NCBI RefSeq assembly: GCF_963855985.1
Contig: NC_087092.1
Span: forward strand, 6,076,001-6,140,000
Reading direction: 5' to 3'
DNA: 64,000 nucleotides
Origin: Ostrinia nubilalis
Taxonomy: Eukaryota > Arthropoda > Insecta > Lepidoptera > Crambidae
Shown here: positions 10,075-22,000 of the stretch, one piece after another
Numbering within the stretch: position 1 is the stretch's first letter
Layout: every line of letters starts with the position of its first letter
Position numbers and translations under genes: made by a program
Notes under the pieces: generated by a model
Told to the model about the DNA's origin: nothing
Database searches by the model: none
What the model saw: only the letters and a program-made list of their open reading frames with translations

Positions 10075-13000
10075 GTAAGTGACTAAAATACTATGTCTCG
10101 TACATAAAAACAATCAAAGCTTTTATTATTAAATTCATTTTTCGTTTGCAGGTTTTAGAATTATTTCAGTCAAATGATTCATTACCTAAGTTTGATAATA
10201 GAATTACAGGCAGTGAGACGGTCGACTCTTTTATAAATGAAATAATAAATATCATTGTCAGTGATTACGTCACGCCATGGTACGAAATATTGACCAATGA
10301 TGAGGAGTTCACCAATTATTCTATTAAACGATTGGTTTTGGCTACAGGAGTCAATGTCTCTAACAGGTAATTTATCTGGAATATTCCGGTCTTAGTGTAA
10401 TAATATCAATAGTGGTACTTATCCTCATGTGATATGCTAGATTAGCAATTTATGACAGGAATTATCTATGCTATGTTATAGCCAATTTTCCTGGAGATCA
10501 TGATGTTATAATAAAAAATAAATAAATAATAAGCTTCATGAATTGATAAAGAAATAATAAATCTATATTGTCAATTAATACCCAGTTCTCTATTTATCTG
10601 TTACACTATGTATCTTTTTATCTGTTACATGATTGACGTTGATTTATTGAAATCATCAATTTTATTGCTACTTCTACTATTTGATTAACGTTTTCAGGGT
10701 AAAAAGTGTGGACTGGATCTACCTCCTCGCAAATAAGTTCCCAGAGGAGCTGACGATGCATCTCAAGCTGTTCAAACAGTCCAAAGTTAGGCTCAAACAC
10801 ATACAGCTGTTGAGTGCTAAAGAAGCCAAAGATATGACTAACGGTAGTTCTAAACCAAGTCCCAAAAAGCAAGAGGACAAGAAAATGCATAGGAGGAATA
10901 AGAGTGAAACGGACTTGTCGTGGCCTCCTGGTGAGAAATATTTCTAGTAACTTTATTAAATTAATTTTGATATAAAATCTAGCCATTTGTGTATTTGTTT
11001 AAGTATCTGTTTGATTTATGTTTACAATAAATTTCAAATTGAGGGTCTGGTTTAATTTTGTTGAGGGTCAATAAGAAGAAAATATATTAAAAATATTTGA
11101 CTTATTACTGTTATGAATATTAAAATTTTTGGTTTGTTACAGATTCACAAACATTTGGAAAATCAAAATTTTACGGTAGTAACGAAAGTTTAAATGGTAA
11201 AACGCTGACAGATCTTTTTTTCGATCTGGAATGCTCTATAGAGAACAGGCAAATCTGTAGAGATACGTATTGTATTGACACAGAACGCGAATATGGTGAG
11301 CAAATGTGTATTTTAGAACAATATTATATGAATAAAATGGTTTTATTATGTACTAGCGACTCGCCCCGGCTTCGCACGGGTGCTAAGTAACCTTCCTCTT
11401 AAATCACTCTATCTATTAAAAAACCGTTTCAAAATCCGTTGAGTAGTTTTAACACTGCAGTACACGCGCCCCTTTTTTTACACGAATACACGCGCGGCCT
11501 ACTCTGGTAAGCCAATTTAAAATCACTGTAAATCAGTTTGTAAGCAATTTATGAATAGAATTATTATGTAAATGATAAAAGTGTTTATTATAGTTATTTT
11601 GTAAACAAAGTTTCTTTATATAACTATTTGGGATCAAACATTATAAACAGATTTAAAAGTTGTAAATTTTTGGACCAAAATTGCGCTCTGAGACCAATGT
11701 TAACAAAAAAAAAAATTGACTGAAAAAATATGATTAGTTTTTTATCTGTCATAGTATTCATGACTTTCTACTGCCTGGTACACGGTGTAAATCCGTTTGT
11801 TGCAAGTGTTTCATAATTTTTTTGTTGAGTGATTTCGGGCTTTTGAGTAGACCCACAGTTTTGACGGCCAATTTTAGAAAAGTGCGCATACTCTAGCGAC
11901 CCAAGCTTTACTGGCTTACTGACAAATTTAGTAAACGAGGCTTTCCTGGAATGCCAGCTCTCTGGCGCAAGTTTTCAAAAAGTTATAGCGTAAAATGTTA
12001 CCCTGGTCTACTATAGTAGTCCGCGCGTGTACTCTAGTGTTAAAGATCTAAGCATACATAGGGACAGACAGCGGAAAGCGACTTTGTTTTATACTATGTA
12101 GTGATCTAAAAATGATTTCTGACTTTAACTAGCCTAGAATGCGCGAAATTATATCGTTTCATCGAGGCAGTTTTTTGATTTGGACAATAAACCAAATGTA
12201 TTCGTCTAAAATCGACGATAAGATAGTACTGTGGCGCGCATCTTTCGCAAACATAATTGTATCCTAAGTTGCATATAGTTTAAAAAAATATATAACAAAG
12301 ATATTTTATTTCAGCGTTGCTCTGCGAAGTGTCAGAGGCCATCCTCTACTTGGTGGCCCCTGAAGAAGCGTGGAAATGTCACGCTCTAAAGATAATATTA
12401 ATCGAGCTGCTGTCCGCTGTGGTATTGAGGCCACTGATCAATCTGCTGAGTGACCCGGACAATATAAACAGGACCATTATACGAACTGTGAGTGACAATA
12501 TCTTACTAATATTATACGTACAGAAGGAAGTCTGTCTGTATGTTTGTTTAAACTACTACAGATATTAAAAAATATTGATAAAAAAGTAGATTAGATTTGG
12601 GTGAGGGTACTTTTTAATTTGTCTTATTTAACACGTAGGATGCTACGCGGCTGACCGGTGTGCCTCGAACAATAATATTTCAGTCTTAACAAATTGTAGA
12701 CTGAAATAAGACTGAAATTATGAAATATCAAGAATAAGTTTTGATTTGCATAAATTACTATGGTGCATTAGTGAGCACCGAAATAAACGCGGGTGAAGTC
12801 GCAGGCCGATGTTAGTCAATAAGTTGACCGACATTGATGTGTTCATTGAACTCAAAAGATAAGCAACTAAGATGCGATGCTTAATAAGTTGTCAGTGTAT
12901 TGACCTATACATATCTTATGATATTAAAATTATTAAAACATTCGACTTGCAATCAACAAAACTGTCTTAAATTGCTTTAAATAGTCACTCTAGTGGCTTT

Positions 13001-16000
13001 TAAGATTAGAGTTTCGTTGTCTATGGTATGAGTACGTACATGGCATCTTCGATGGGTTGGTAGCGCATAGACTACCAAACTATTTAAAGTAGAAAATAAT
13101 TTCCCTTTAAAGTTTTAACACACATATTATATTATTTTTAGTGTTGTCGACCTTTAAAAGTTTTAACACACATATTATATTCTTTTTAGAGTTGTCGACC
13201 TCTTAAAGTTTTGACACATCTATTATTCTTTTTTTTAGTGCTGTCGGGACTCCAGTCTGCCTTCCGAGGTATTCCTACTAGTTATAAGATGCTGCGGGGA
13301 CGCCGAAGAGTTGGACGCCACATTGGAGTTAGTCCAGAAGGATATACAGAAACTAGTAAGAATCCTATTAATCCACTTACTAATTAAAGTAATCCAAAGA
13401 TAACATTTTTGGTGATAGTAATCGTACTGTGTGCCGCAGTTCCAGCTAAAAATTTTCGTTTTTCTTTCGCTTTCGTCAAAATAGTAATTCTTTGCGATAG
13501 AATGAGACGACATGATCGCAAATGCCTAGCTAGAGCTGTGGCCCACTGGTACATTGCATTATACGCACAGTCGCATATCCTACAATAAATGGTTCACCTA
13601 GACGTTTTTTAAAGCTGTTTTTTTTATCACAACACATTTTTGTACACTTGACAAAATAATAAAAATTCTAATTTATGAAGAAAGAACATCGATTCTATCC
13701 ACGTCACTTGTGGTTGTGAAGCTAAATAATTTTATTTCTTTTAGCATTCAAGAGACAGTGTAGGCGAATGGGAGTTTCAAGACCGCCAAAAGCTATCGTC
13801 ATTACAGTACCTCACAAGAATCATACAAGCCAGACGAGCAACTTTGGGACCACAGGAAGGTATAAAAAATATTGTTTATTATTTCATTTCCATTATGCAC
13901 CTTAATACCATGATATAAAGAACATATTTGTTTGTTTATCAAAAATTAAAATATATTATTATGTTGCAGGTGCCACAAGTACTGGAAGCACAGAAAAAGT
14001 GTCGGAAGAAGTTTCAAGAACACTGAAGTTTTTGAGAGCGACTACAGCGTGGAGATCAAATGCGCAATACTTACTTGAAATAGAACTGAACGAAGCTGGT
14101 AAATGAAATATATTTTACTTATGACCCATTCATACCACTCTAGAATACCAAAAAAGATACAATGTATCTTTTTTCCTTACTGATTATCATTAAAAAGCTA
14201 TACAAGGTGTAACAAAATAAATAAACGCACATTCTCTTAAAGGGCCATCGTCGATCAGTTCGTACAATTTGTATGAAGCAGTCGGATTATCGCCATTTTA
14301 TCAGCCGTTTTTGTCTTAACATCAAATCAATATTTAATTATACTGTAATTGGTATGATTTCATACAGTTTTTTCTTACACAGACGCAACTCACACATCAA
14401 AAGCGGTCATAGACAACCTCAGGTCGTCGGCTCTTGAACTCTGTGATCTATACCTGTCTCCAAACCGACCACCAGTCATAGGAATACCTGAGAACTGTTA
14501 TTCGGAACTGGTGAGGAAGATCAACACCGACGGAGAAGAATTCACAAATAGCCCAGTGTTGTGTTTTGATGACGTGCAAAAATGTGTCTGCGATGCTTTG
14601 GAGGCGAGTAAATAAAGATTATACTTCATTGTCAGTTATTTTTAAGTTAAATGTAAAGTATAAGATGTTTTTTTGATTTTTTAATTTGTTTTTAGGATGA
14701 TCCATCTTGGCAAGCTGATTTTATGATGGACGCTGATGAAAACCAAGAAAAGATGAGCTAGTAAGCAATTAATATTTTAGAGTTTATAGTTTTTTAAATA
14801 AGTAATAATATGCAACACACAAAAAAGAAAAAAAACTTAATTTAAGTATTTTTTTGCAGTGAGACTAAAAAAGAAGAGAAAAATGATAAAAAATATACTG
14901 GTAAGTCAAACATTATCATTCTAATTTTGCTTACGTGCTTATGACTTTATGGATATTTTGATATCGATACTCCACTAAAACAAACGACATACGAAAATCA
15001 CATTCAGATGTTTTATATTCGAAAAATGAACACGTCATCTAATTTTACCGCATCCGTGCCCGTTAATCCACGGGCACGCGTTCTCTTCAAACAAAAAACG
15101 CTCTTAACTCCCAAAAACAAAGCACATAATCTTGTAATCTGCAGAGAAATGCAAGAAAATTGTGAAGACATGCCTGAACCAGTTGCCAAGGCTTTTCTTC
15201 AAGTCAAAATACAAGTATGAGCTCATGAACAAGTCTTCCACATTCCCTCGCTCGCTCACTCGAAGAGTACCAAGTAACAAGAACCACACACTACCTAAAT
15301 GCAATAATTTTGGTAGTAAATTTTACAATACATATAGTTGCACTTTAGTTTTTAGTTTAGTTCTCTGTAGCCTTATTAAGTTGGTAGTGGGATGTATAAT
15401 AATGTTGAATCTGATAATTTGTTTATTTATTTGCATATATCATTCATATAAATATGTCAGCCGAAGCGATAAGTTCTTATGTTGTATTAACAAAACGATA
15501 TAATACATTGTAAGTTGTTGCTCATTGACGAAGTAAAGAACGAATGAGTAAATACAACCGTATAAGAATGTTTCCAGGATATTCCCAAATTATTATTTTT
15601 TAAGTGCAATTACCGAAGACATAAATGCATTATTTGAACTCAAGTTAATGTACAAAAGTTGTCTTTTGAAAATGTGTAAATTCAATAACAATTTCTGATG
15701 TTTTTGCCCCATCGGTATAATAAATGATCTCTCTATCTATTCTAGTTGCAAATCGTAGGTAATTCACTAATTGGTCTGAGACGAGAATAAATTTTAATGC
15801 TCTAAAAACACTTTGTAAAGCGTTTTGCACGTGGTTCTGTTATTGGGTGTTAGCACACGAGTGATCGTATTCCCGCTTGAAGAAGATTCTAATCCCTTCT
15901 TTCTGTTCTTCTATCATTTACTATTCTTTTTAAATCTATTAGTTAATTATTTGTTTCTTTATTTCAGTTGTATACTATCTATATTTCTGTATTACTTGTG

Positions 16001-19000
16001 TTGAATGGTAGATAATTACTGATTACTTCCTCAGTGATTATGTTGTTTGAAGAGTAAGTACCTGTTTTTTTTCAGGTGAAATGTTGCCCGTACCTGGATC
16101 GAGGCATAACCGATCACGGTCAGACATTGTGGGTAGTTTTGCGCAGAAGATGATCAATGAAAGTGCAGGTTTGTTGATGCTGTAAGATGTGTTCTATTCT
16201 CATTCTTGTTTTTATTACCATTAAGCTCATAATAGTCTTAAATTGCTTCTATTTGTAAATAATATCTACTTTCAGGCCCATCTAACCTGGCGTCGGCTAA
16301 CGCGAGCAATCTTTCGTTGTCACATTCCGAAATCAGTCAAAATGCTAAAAATCTGATGTCTCCATTATCAGCGTGTATCATTGAAACTGGTGAATATTGT
16401 CATTTTTATAGATTTACAAGTCTCGTAAAATCGTAGATCGAAAAATTTGCATTAGGATGAATCAAAATAGAACATTTATTTCGATCGTAATCATAAATTA
16501 ATAATATAGAAATTTGAACCGTGAGATTAAAACCTATCCTATGAGTATCATTTTGTCTATGGTTTGTTCTTTTTAGCTCTCGTCCAAGATAAAGGTCGTG
16601 CATTTGGGATATACGCTATAGCAGTGACTAGATTGTCTGACAACGAGCTCTGGCATATCTACAGGAGATACAGCGACTTCCACGATTTGCATTCGTCGAT
16701 CAAAGACAAGGTAAACGTCACTATTTCTATTATACATCGATTTACAGTTATTTTCGTAGTGCTGTCCTTTTTGGTTTATTAAGGTTGGAAAGGGATAGAT
16801 TTAACTCAGAACCATCTGTTACTAACAGAGAAAAGCTAATTTATTCTTATTTTATGGATATTTCATCATCATCATTTCAGCCACAGGACGTCCGTTGCTG
16901 AACATAGGTCTCTCTTAATGATTTCCACGTTGCCCGGTTGGCAGCGGTCTGCATCCAGCGCCTTCGTACTACCTTTATGAGGTCGTTGGTCCCACGCTGC
17001 GTTTTCCGGTACGTGGCCTTCACTCCAGAACCTTGCTGTCCCATCGGCCGTCAGTTCTGCGTACTATGTGCCCTGCCCATTGCCACTTCAGCTTGCTAGT
17101 GCGTCGGTCTATGTCAGCGAATATCTGGAAATCGAACTTAGTCCCCCTTATTACAAAAAGTTAGACTCTGGTTGAACTCTGGAAATGTCATTTTAAACCA
17201 GTGTTCGTCACGGGTTTAACTTTTATTTTAAAAATCTTTGCTTTGTAATTTTCTCTTTTACTAATAAAAGAGTAAACACCCACCAAAAATAAAAATTAGA
17301 TGATGTTATTCGACAATATTCGTTAGAAAAATTGCCATTTTTTACCTGGATTATTTATTTCCAGTGGCCAGAACTCGGCAACCTTCCGTTCCCAGGCAAG
17401 AAAACGTTCCAGAACACTTCCCGATCAGTCCTGGAGAGTCGCAAGCGAATGCTCAACAACTACTTGCAAACGCTCGCGAACCTTGCTCGCGAGACGCGGT
17501 ATATGGCGCTGCTGTCGCAAGACTACTTGGGCGGTTTCTTGAGTCAGGAGATACAGACTGAGAAACATATTAATGCGGTGAGTTGAATGAAAGTCCTATT
17601 TAATATTAAACATATTACCCACTCGTAACAAGCATATTGAGCTTACCACGAGGGGTTAACGGGATCATTAGTAATTTATATTAACAAAAAATATTTAAAA
17701 AAAAAGTAAAAGAATGGATGGATGGATATTTGTTACTCTGTCAAGTAAAACCTACTGAACGGATTATGATGAAGTAATTTAAGAGCCAGTGAAAAATTTA
17801 GGTTAGTTTTCTCCTGGTTTTTAAAGGGGGACATGCGCGTGACATAATATTTCTGTGACAGACCGAAATTCTCAAGGGCGGAGCGGCAAAAACTAGTACA
17901 TTGGAATCATTTTTTAGAATTTAGATTAGAACATTTTTTTTATTTTCAGCTCGATGTACTGTTTGTGAACCCATTAAAAGCTGGAATGAGGACGCTGAAA
18001 AACATGCCCGATCAGTTTGCGAACACTGTTGATGGAGTTATGGACGGTATGTATTTAATTATTTTTTATCATAAACTGGCCCGTAGTTTGACATCGGGCT
18101 GTAGCCTCAGTTGTTCCCACATAATTAGGGTTTATGCTCGAGCTTTCTCGAACTTGAGAAAACTCGAGAAATTTGGCTTCATTCGAGACGAGAAAAAAAT
18201 TACTGGAGCTCGAGAATTCTTGAGTTTCGATTTTGAAGCTTTAATATTCTTGAAAGCCTATTTTTCTTAGACAAAAGTAAGTTTTAATTACTTATTTAAT
18301 AGGTTAACGTTGCTTTTAGACTGGCCTAGTCTTCCCTTTTTTAACTTATTTAATTTGCAAGTAATAATCTCAATCGAAACAGTAATAATGTTCACCTACG
18401 AGTATGCTATATTTATTATGTATGTTTAAAGCGGACTGATTTTTTGAAATTAAAAATAAACTGAAAAATTTGTTAACTGTCTGTTAGGTTAGATACTCGT
18501 GCCTCCTCGTAAATACGTTTATTTAAGTCGTTGTCATTAAAAATTTAAAAATTTATTAAAAAAAATTGTTTTGTTTATATTAAAAAAAACTATTTATCGT
18601 AATTTTGCTTCTTTGGAAAACAAGTCCAAATAGCAAAATTATTTTTATTGTTAATATCCTTAAAATACACGCGACTTTATGACTTTTGCTCCTTTAGCTA
18701 ATAACTAAGTTATGATTTTTAGTTAATATTAATTATGAAATATTTTTTTTGTTTTTTTTTTACCAAAATAAGTGGTACTAAATTCTAATATTGATTGTAG
18801 ATATAAAAGTAGGTATATTAGATTAAAAAACCTGTGTTTTTATTAAATTTCAACCGATTTCAACAGTTTTAATTAAAAGACTCGAGACCCGAGAAAACTC
18901 GAGACTTTGGCCTCGAGAATTCCCGAAACTCGAGAAAAAAAATATGTCGAGAAATTAGAAACCCTACACATAATCGAGAAGATCAAATAAAAACTTTAGG

Positions 19001-22000
19001 GTCAGTGTGTAACATCTGGGGGCACGGCAGTGCCCCCACCAAGTCGAGCAAAAAAGCGGCACGGCCGTACCATCCTTTTCTCGAAGCAATTCAGGCCATT
19101 TTCGACCGCCTGTAACTTCGTTGTGGATAAAACTAGAAGGCTGAATTTTCATTAGCTATGCAGGCATTGTAAAGACACGGTATATTTAAAATTTCATTCA
19201 ATTTGAACCAGTAGTTTAAGAATTATAACGGGTCAAAGTTACTTAATTTTGTCACTCACTGACTCACTGACTCACCGATCATCAAAATTCTAAGGCACTT
19301 CTAGCAGACCTAGAAGCTTCAAATTTGGAATATAAGTAGTGTTTGGTGTATGAATCAAGGAAAAACTAAAATATTTGGGGGCACGGTAGTGCAACCGCCA
19401 AGTCGAGTAAAATTTTTCAATTTCGGTCCAGTTTTCTAGATACATAACTGCTGTCTACAAAATACAAAAAGAAATGAGATTTGGGGGCACGGTAGTGCAA
19501 CCGCCAAGTCGAGTAAAATTTTTCAATTTCGGTCCAGTTTTCTAGATACATAACTGCTGTCTACAAAATACAAAAAGAAATGAGATCCCATAAAAAACAA
19601 TACTTGTCAAAAAAACCAAGTCTCGCAACTCAGTTGTTCTACGGTAAAAAGTTGTGAGATCCATGTAATACCAAGTCCAGGCCAGGAAATCTTTAACGTT
19701 TTACATAAATATATTGACTTGGCCATCGCACTAAATAATTTAATTTACACGTGTTTTCATGCGATGGCCAAGTCAATATATTTATGTAAAACGTTAAAGA
19801 TTTCCTGGCCTGGACTTGGTATTACATGGATCTCACAACTTTTTACCGTAGAACAACTGAGTTGCGAGACTTGGTTTTTTTGACAAGTATTGTTTTTGAT
19901 GGGATTAATGTTTTTAGGTATATCAAAAGTGTTTCAAGGCAAGAGTGAGAATTCCTACGATGGTTTGAGAAGCGGCAACTCTTCGGATGGCCAAGATGTA
20001 AGTACATTTTTACTTTTACTTTATTGTTTTTTGCAGTATTATTGAAAAATGTGAAAGACAAAAGATATTTCTTTTAAATTATGTACGTTTCTTGGTAGGA
20101 TGGCGATGAAAGTATGGCCCTGAAGTTACTTGAAGAAGTGCTCGGCATCAGAGGCCTATGGCTTCGACGTCGGTTACTCGCGCCCTTACGGACGCTTATA
20201 GCGGACAGAGTCAATAAGTAAGTAACATTTGTTTACCAAATGTTATTAATAATACCTTTATTCCAGCTGATTGAACTCCACTGGTAGACGTAAGCCAGTT
20301 CCAAAGTACACGACACGGCATCCCTTTTTTCATCCAGCCACTGCTAAGTATTTTCTTTATGTTGAGTTCGTCTGTTCATCAAACAAAGGGCCATTACGAA
20401 TAACTAATCAGTGGACAGCAAGACACAAGAACAAAAAATATTAATCTGATTTTTGTTTACAGAAAAGTGTTCGAGCTCGTAACGGATGTCACGTCCCCAA
20501 GAAATGTAGTCCAGTATTTAAAGTCATTCAAGTAAGTTTGTCTTATGAATTTCGGTTATTATTAATGTTTTGTCTTTTATACAACAAACAATAAATAATA
20601 ATGTATAAATCTTTATGTTGTATCACTTCACATAAGTTTGTACTTTTGTGTTTTACAGGCAATGGTTGACCTTTCGGCACAATGCAAGTTATAGTAATCG
20701 TGATACAGCCACGAAGGCTAGAACGAGAGTTGCCGCGAAAGTGGCTTTGCTTGCCGCTTGTTCAGGTAACGATTTATTTACAATTGTGTTTAGAAATTAT
20801 AATAATTTTAACCGGGTCTCTATCGAATCGCATTATTTTTTGTACCCCTAAAGGACAATTTGACAGCATTCTCCAATAATTCGAAATCACAACTTTTCTA
20901 AAAAGACACTTCATTCTGGTCTTAAAAACTTAATTAATTTTAAATTACCTGTAAATTACGATTTTTGGTTGCATTGTAATTGAAAAAAGTAATTTAATTA
21001 AGTTGACAAAATAGTGACGTCACTTGCTTGTAGTGCCATACAAAATCTATGGGAGAGTTTCGTTTTGACAGTTTTAAAAAGTACGTCAATTGATTGGTGG
21101 TGTCAACATGTCTATTGTCTATGGCACACAAACTTTAAACCTAAAAGTTTTTTGCCCAAAATTTTTTGGCTGAAATGTGTTTAGCTCCTTTTTGAAATTG
21201 AAATCACTGAGATATCAGACGTAAATACATCATTTTTATTCGATTAACTTGTAAAGTTTATCTGTGGAAACTGATTAGGCTACTGTACTGATTTTATTTT
21301 TTAAGTTCACATGTATAAACTCATGCTGTTTGTTTCCTTAATAAAGAAAAATAAAAAAAAATAAAATAAAATTTTTGTTTTAAACCCTTATTTTCAGACG
21401 ACCTACGTCACATAGTGGGTTCGGACACGGCGCGGCGCGGCCTGCTAACGGTGTTCGATCTGTTCCAAAACCAAGAGATCAACAGGCGACTTATATTCGT
21501 TTTACTTGAAGGTAACTAAACATTTCATCATCATCAGTTCATTTACCCTGGGTGGCACCATCTTAACTATTATAAAAAACACCGGTTATCGTTATAATTA
21601 CGGTCAAAGTTAGGTGGTGCAACTCAGCCTTAGTTTCCACTGTAGAACGATGACCCCCTCTAATTTATCAGATGCAAAAGGGAAGATTTGATTCACTCTT
21701 CCCAAGCTGGAAAAACGGGTTGAGGGGGCGCTATTTTCAAATATTTTTCCTAGCCTCTTACGACGAAAAAACTGTTTTAAATTAGGTCGTATTTCTAGGC
21801 CCCGAAAGTGTATTATTTCTTGACGCAAGTATAATTTGTATTTATGTAGGAATTTAAAAGCGTATTATTTCTTCAGCTTTATTTGTATGTTTCCGGATAA
21901 ACCACATGAAAAGGAAAGCCTTCGCTCCGTCTTAACACAATCTTCTTTTGTTCTGTCTTGTGCAAAATCACCTTTCTTACTCACTCATTCATTGCCTTTC

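Noticed and set aside
14604..14609. GT donor at 14608 for Snx13 intron 10
   Set aside because: Using it gives AGA then TGA across the junction to 14696; the GC donor at 14604 keeps the frame.
15008..15503. Overlapping open frames in Snx13 intron 12
   Set aside because: The exon 12 to exon 13 junction is phase-consistent without them and they show no domain.
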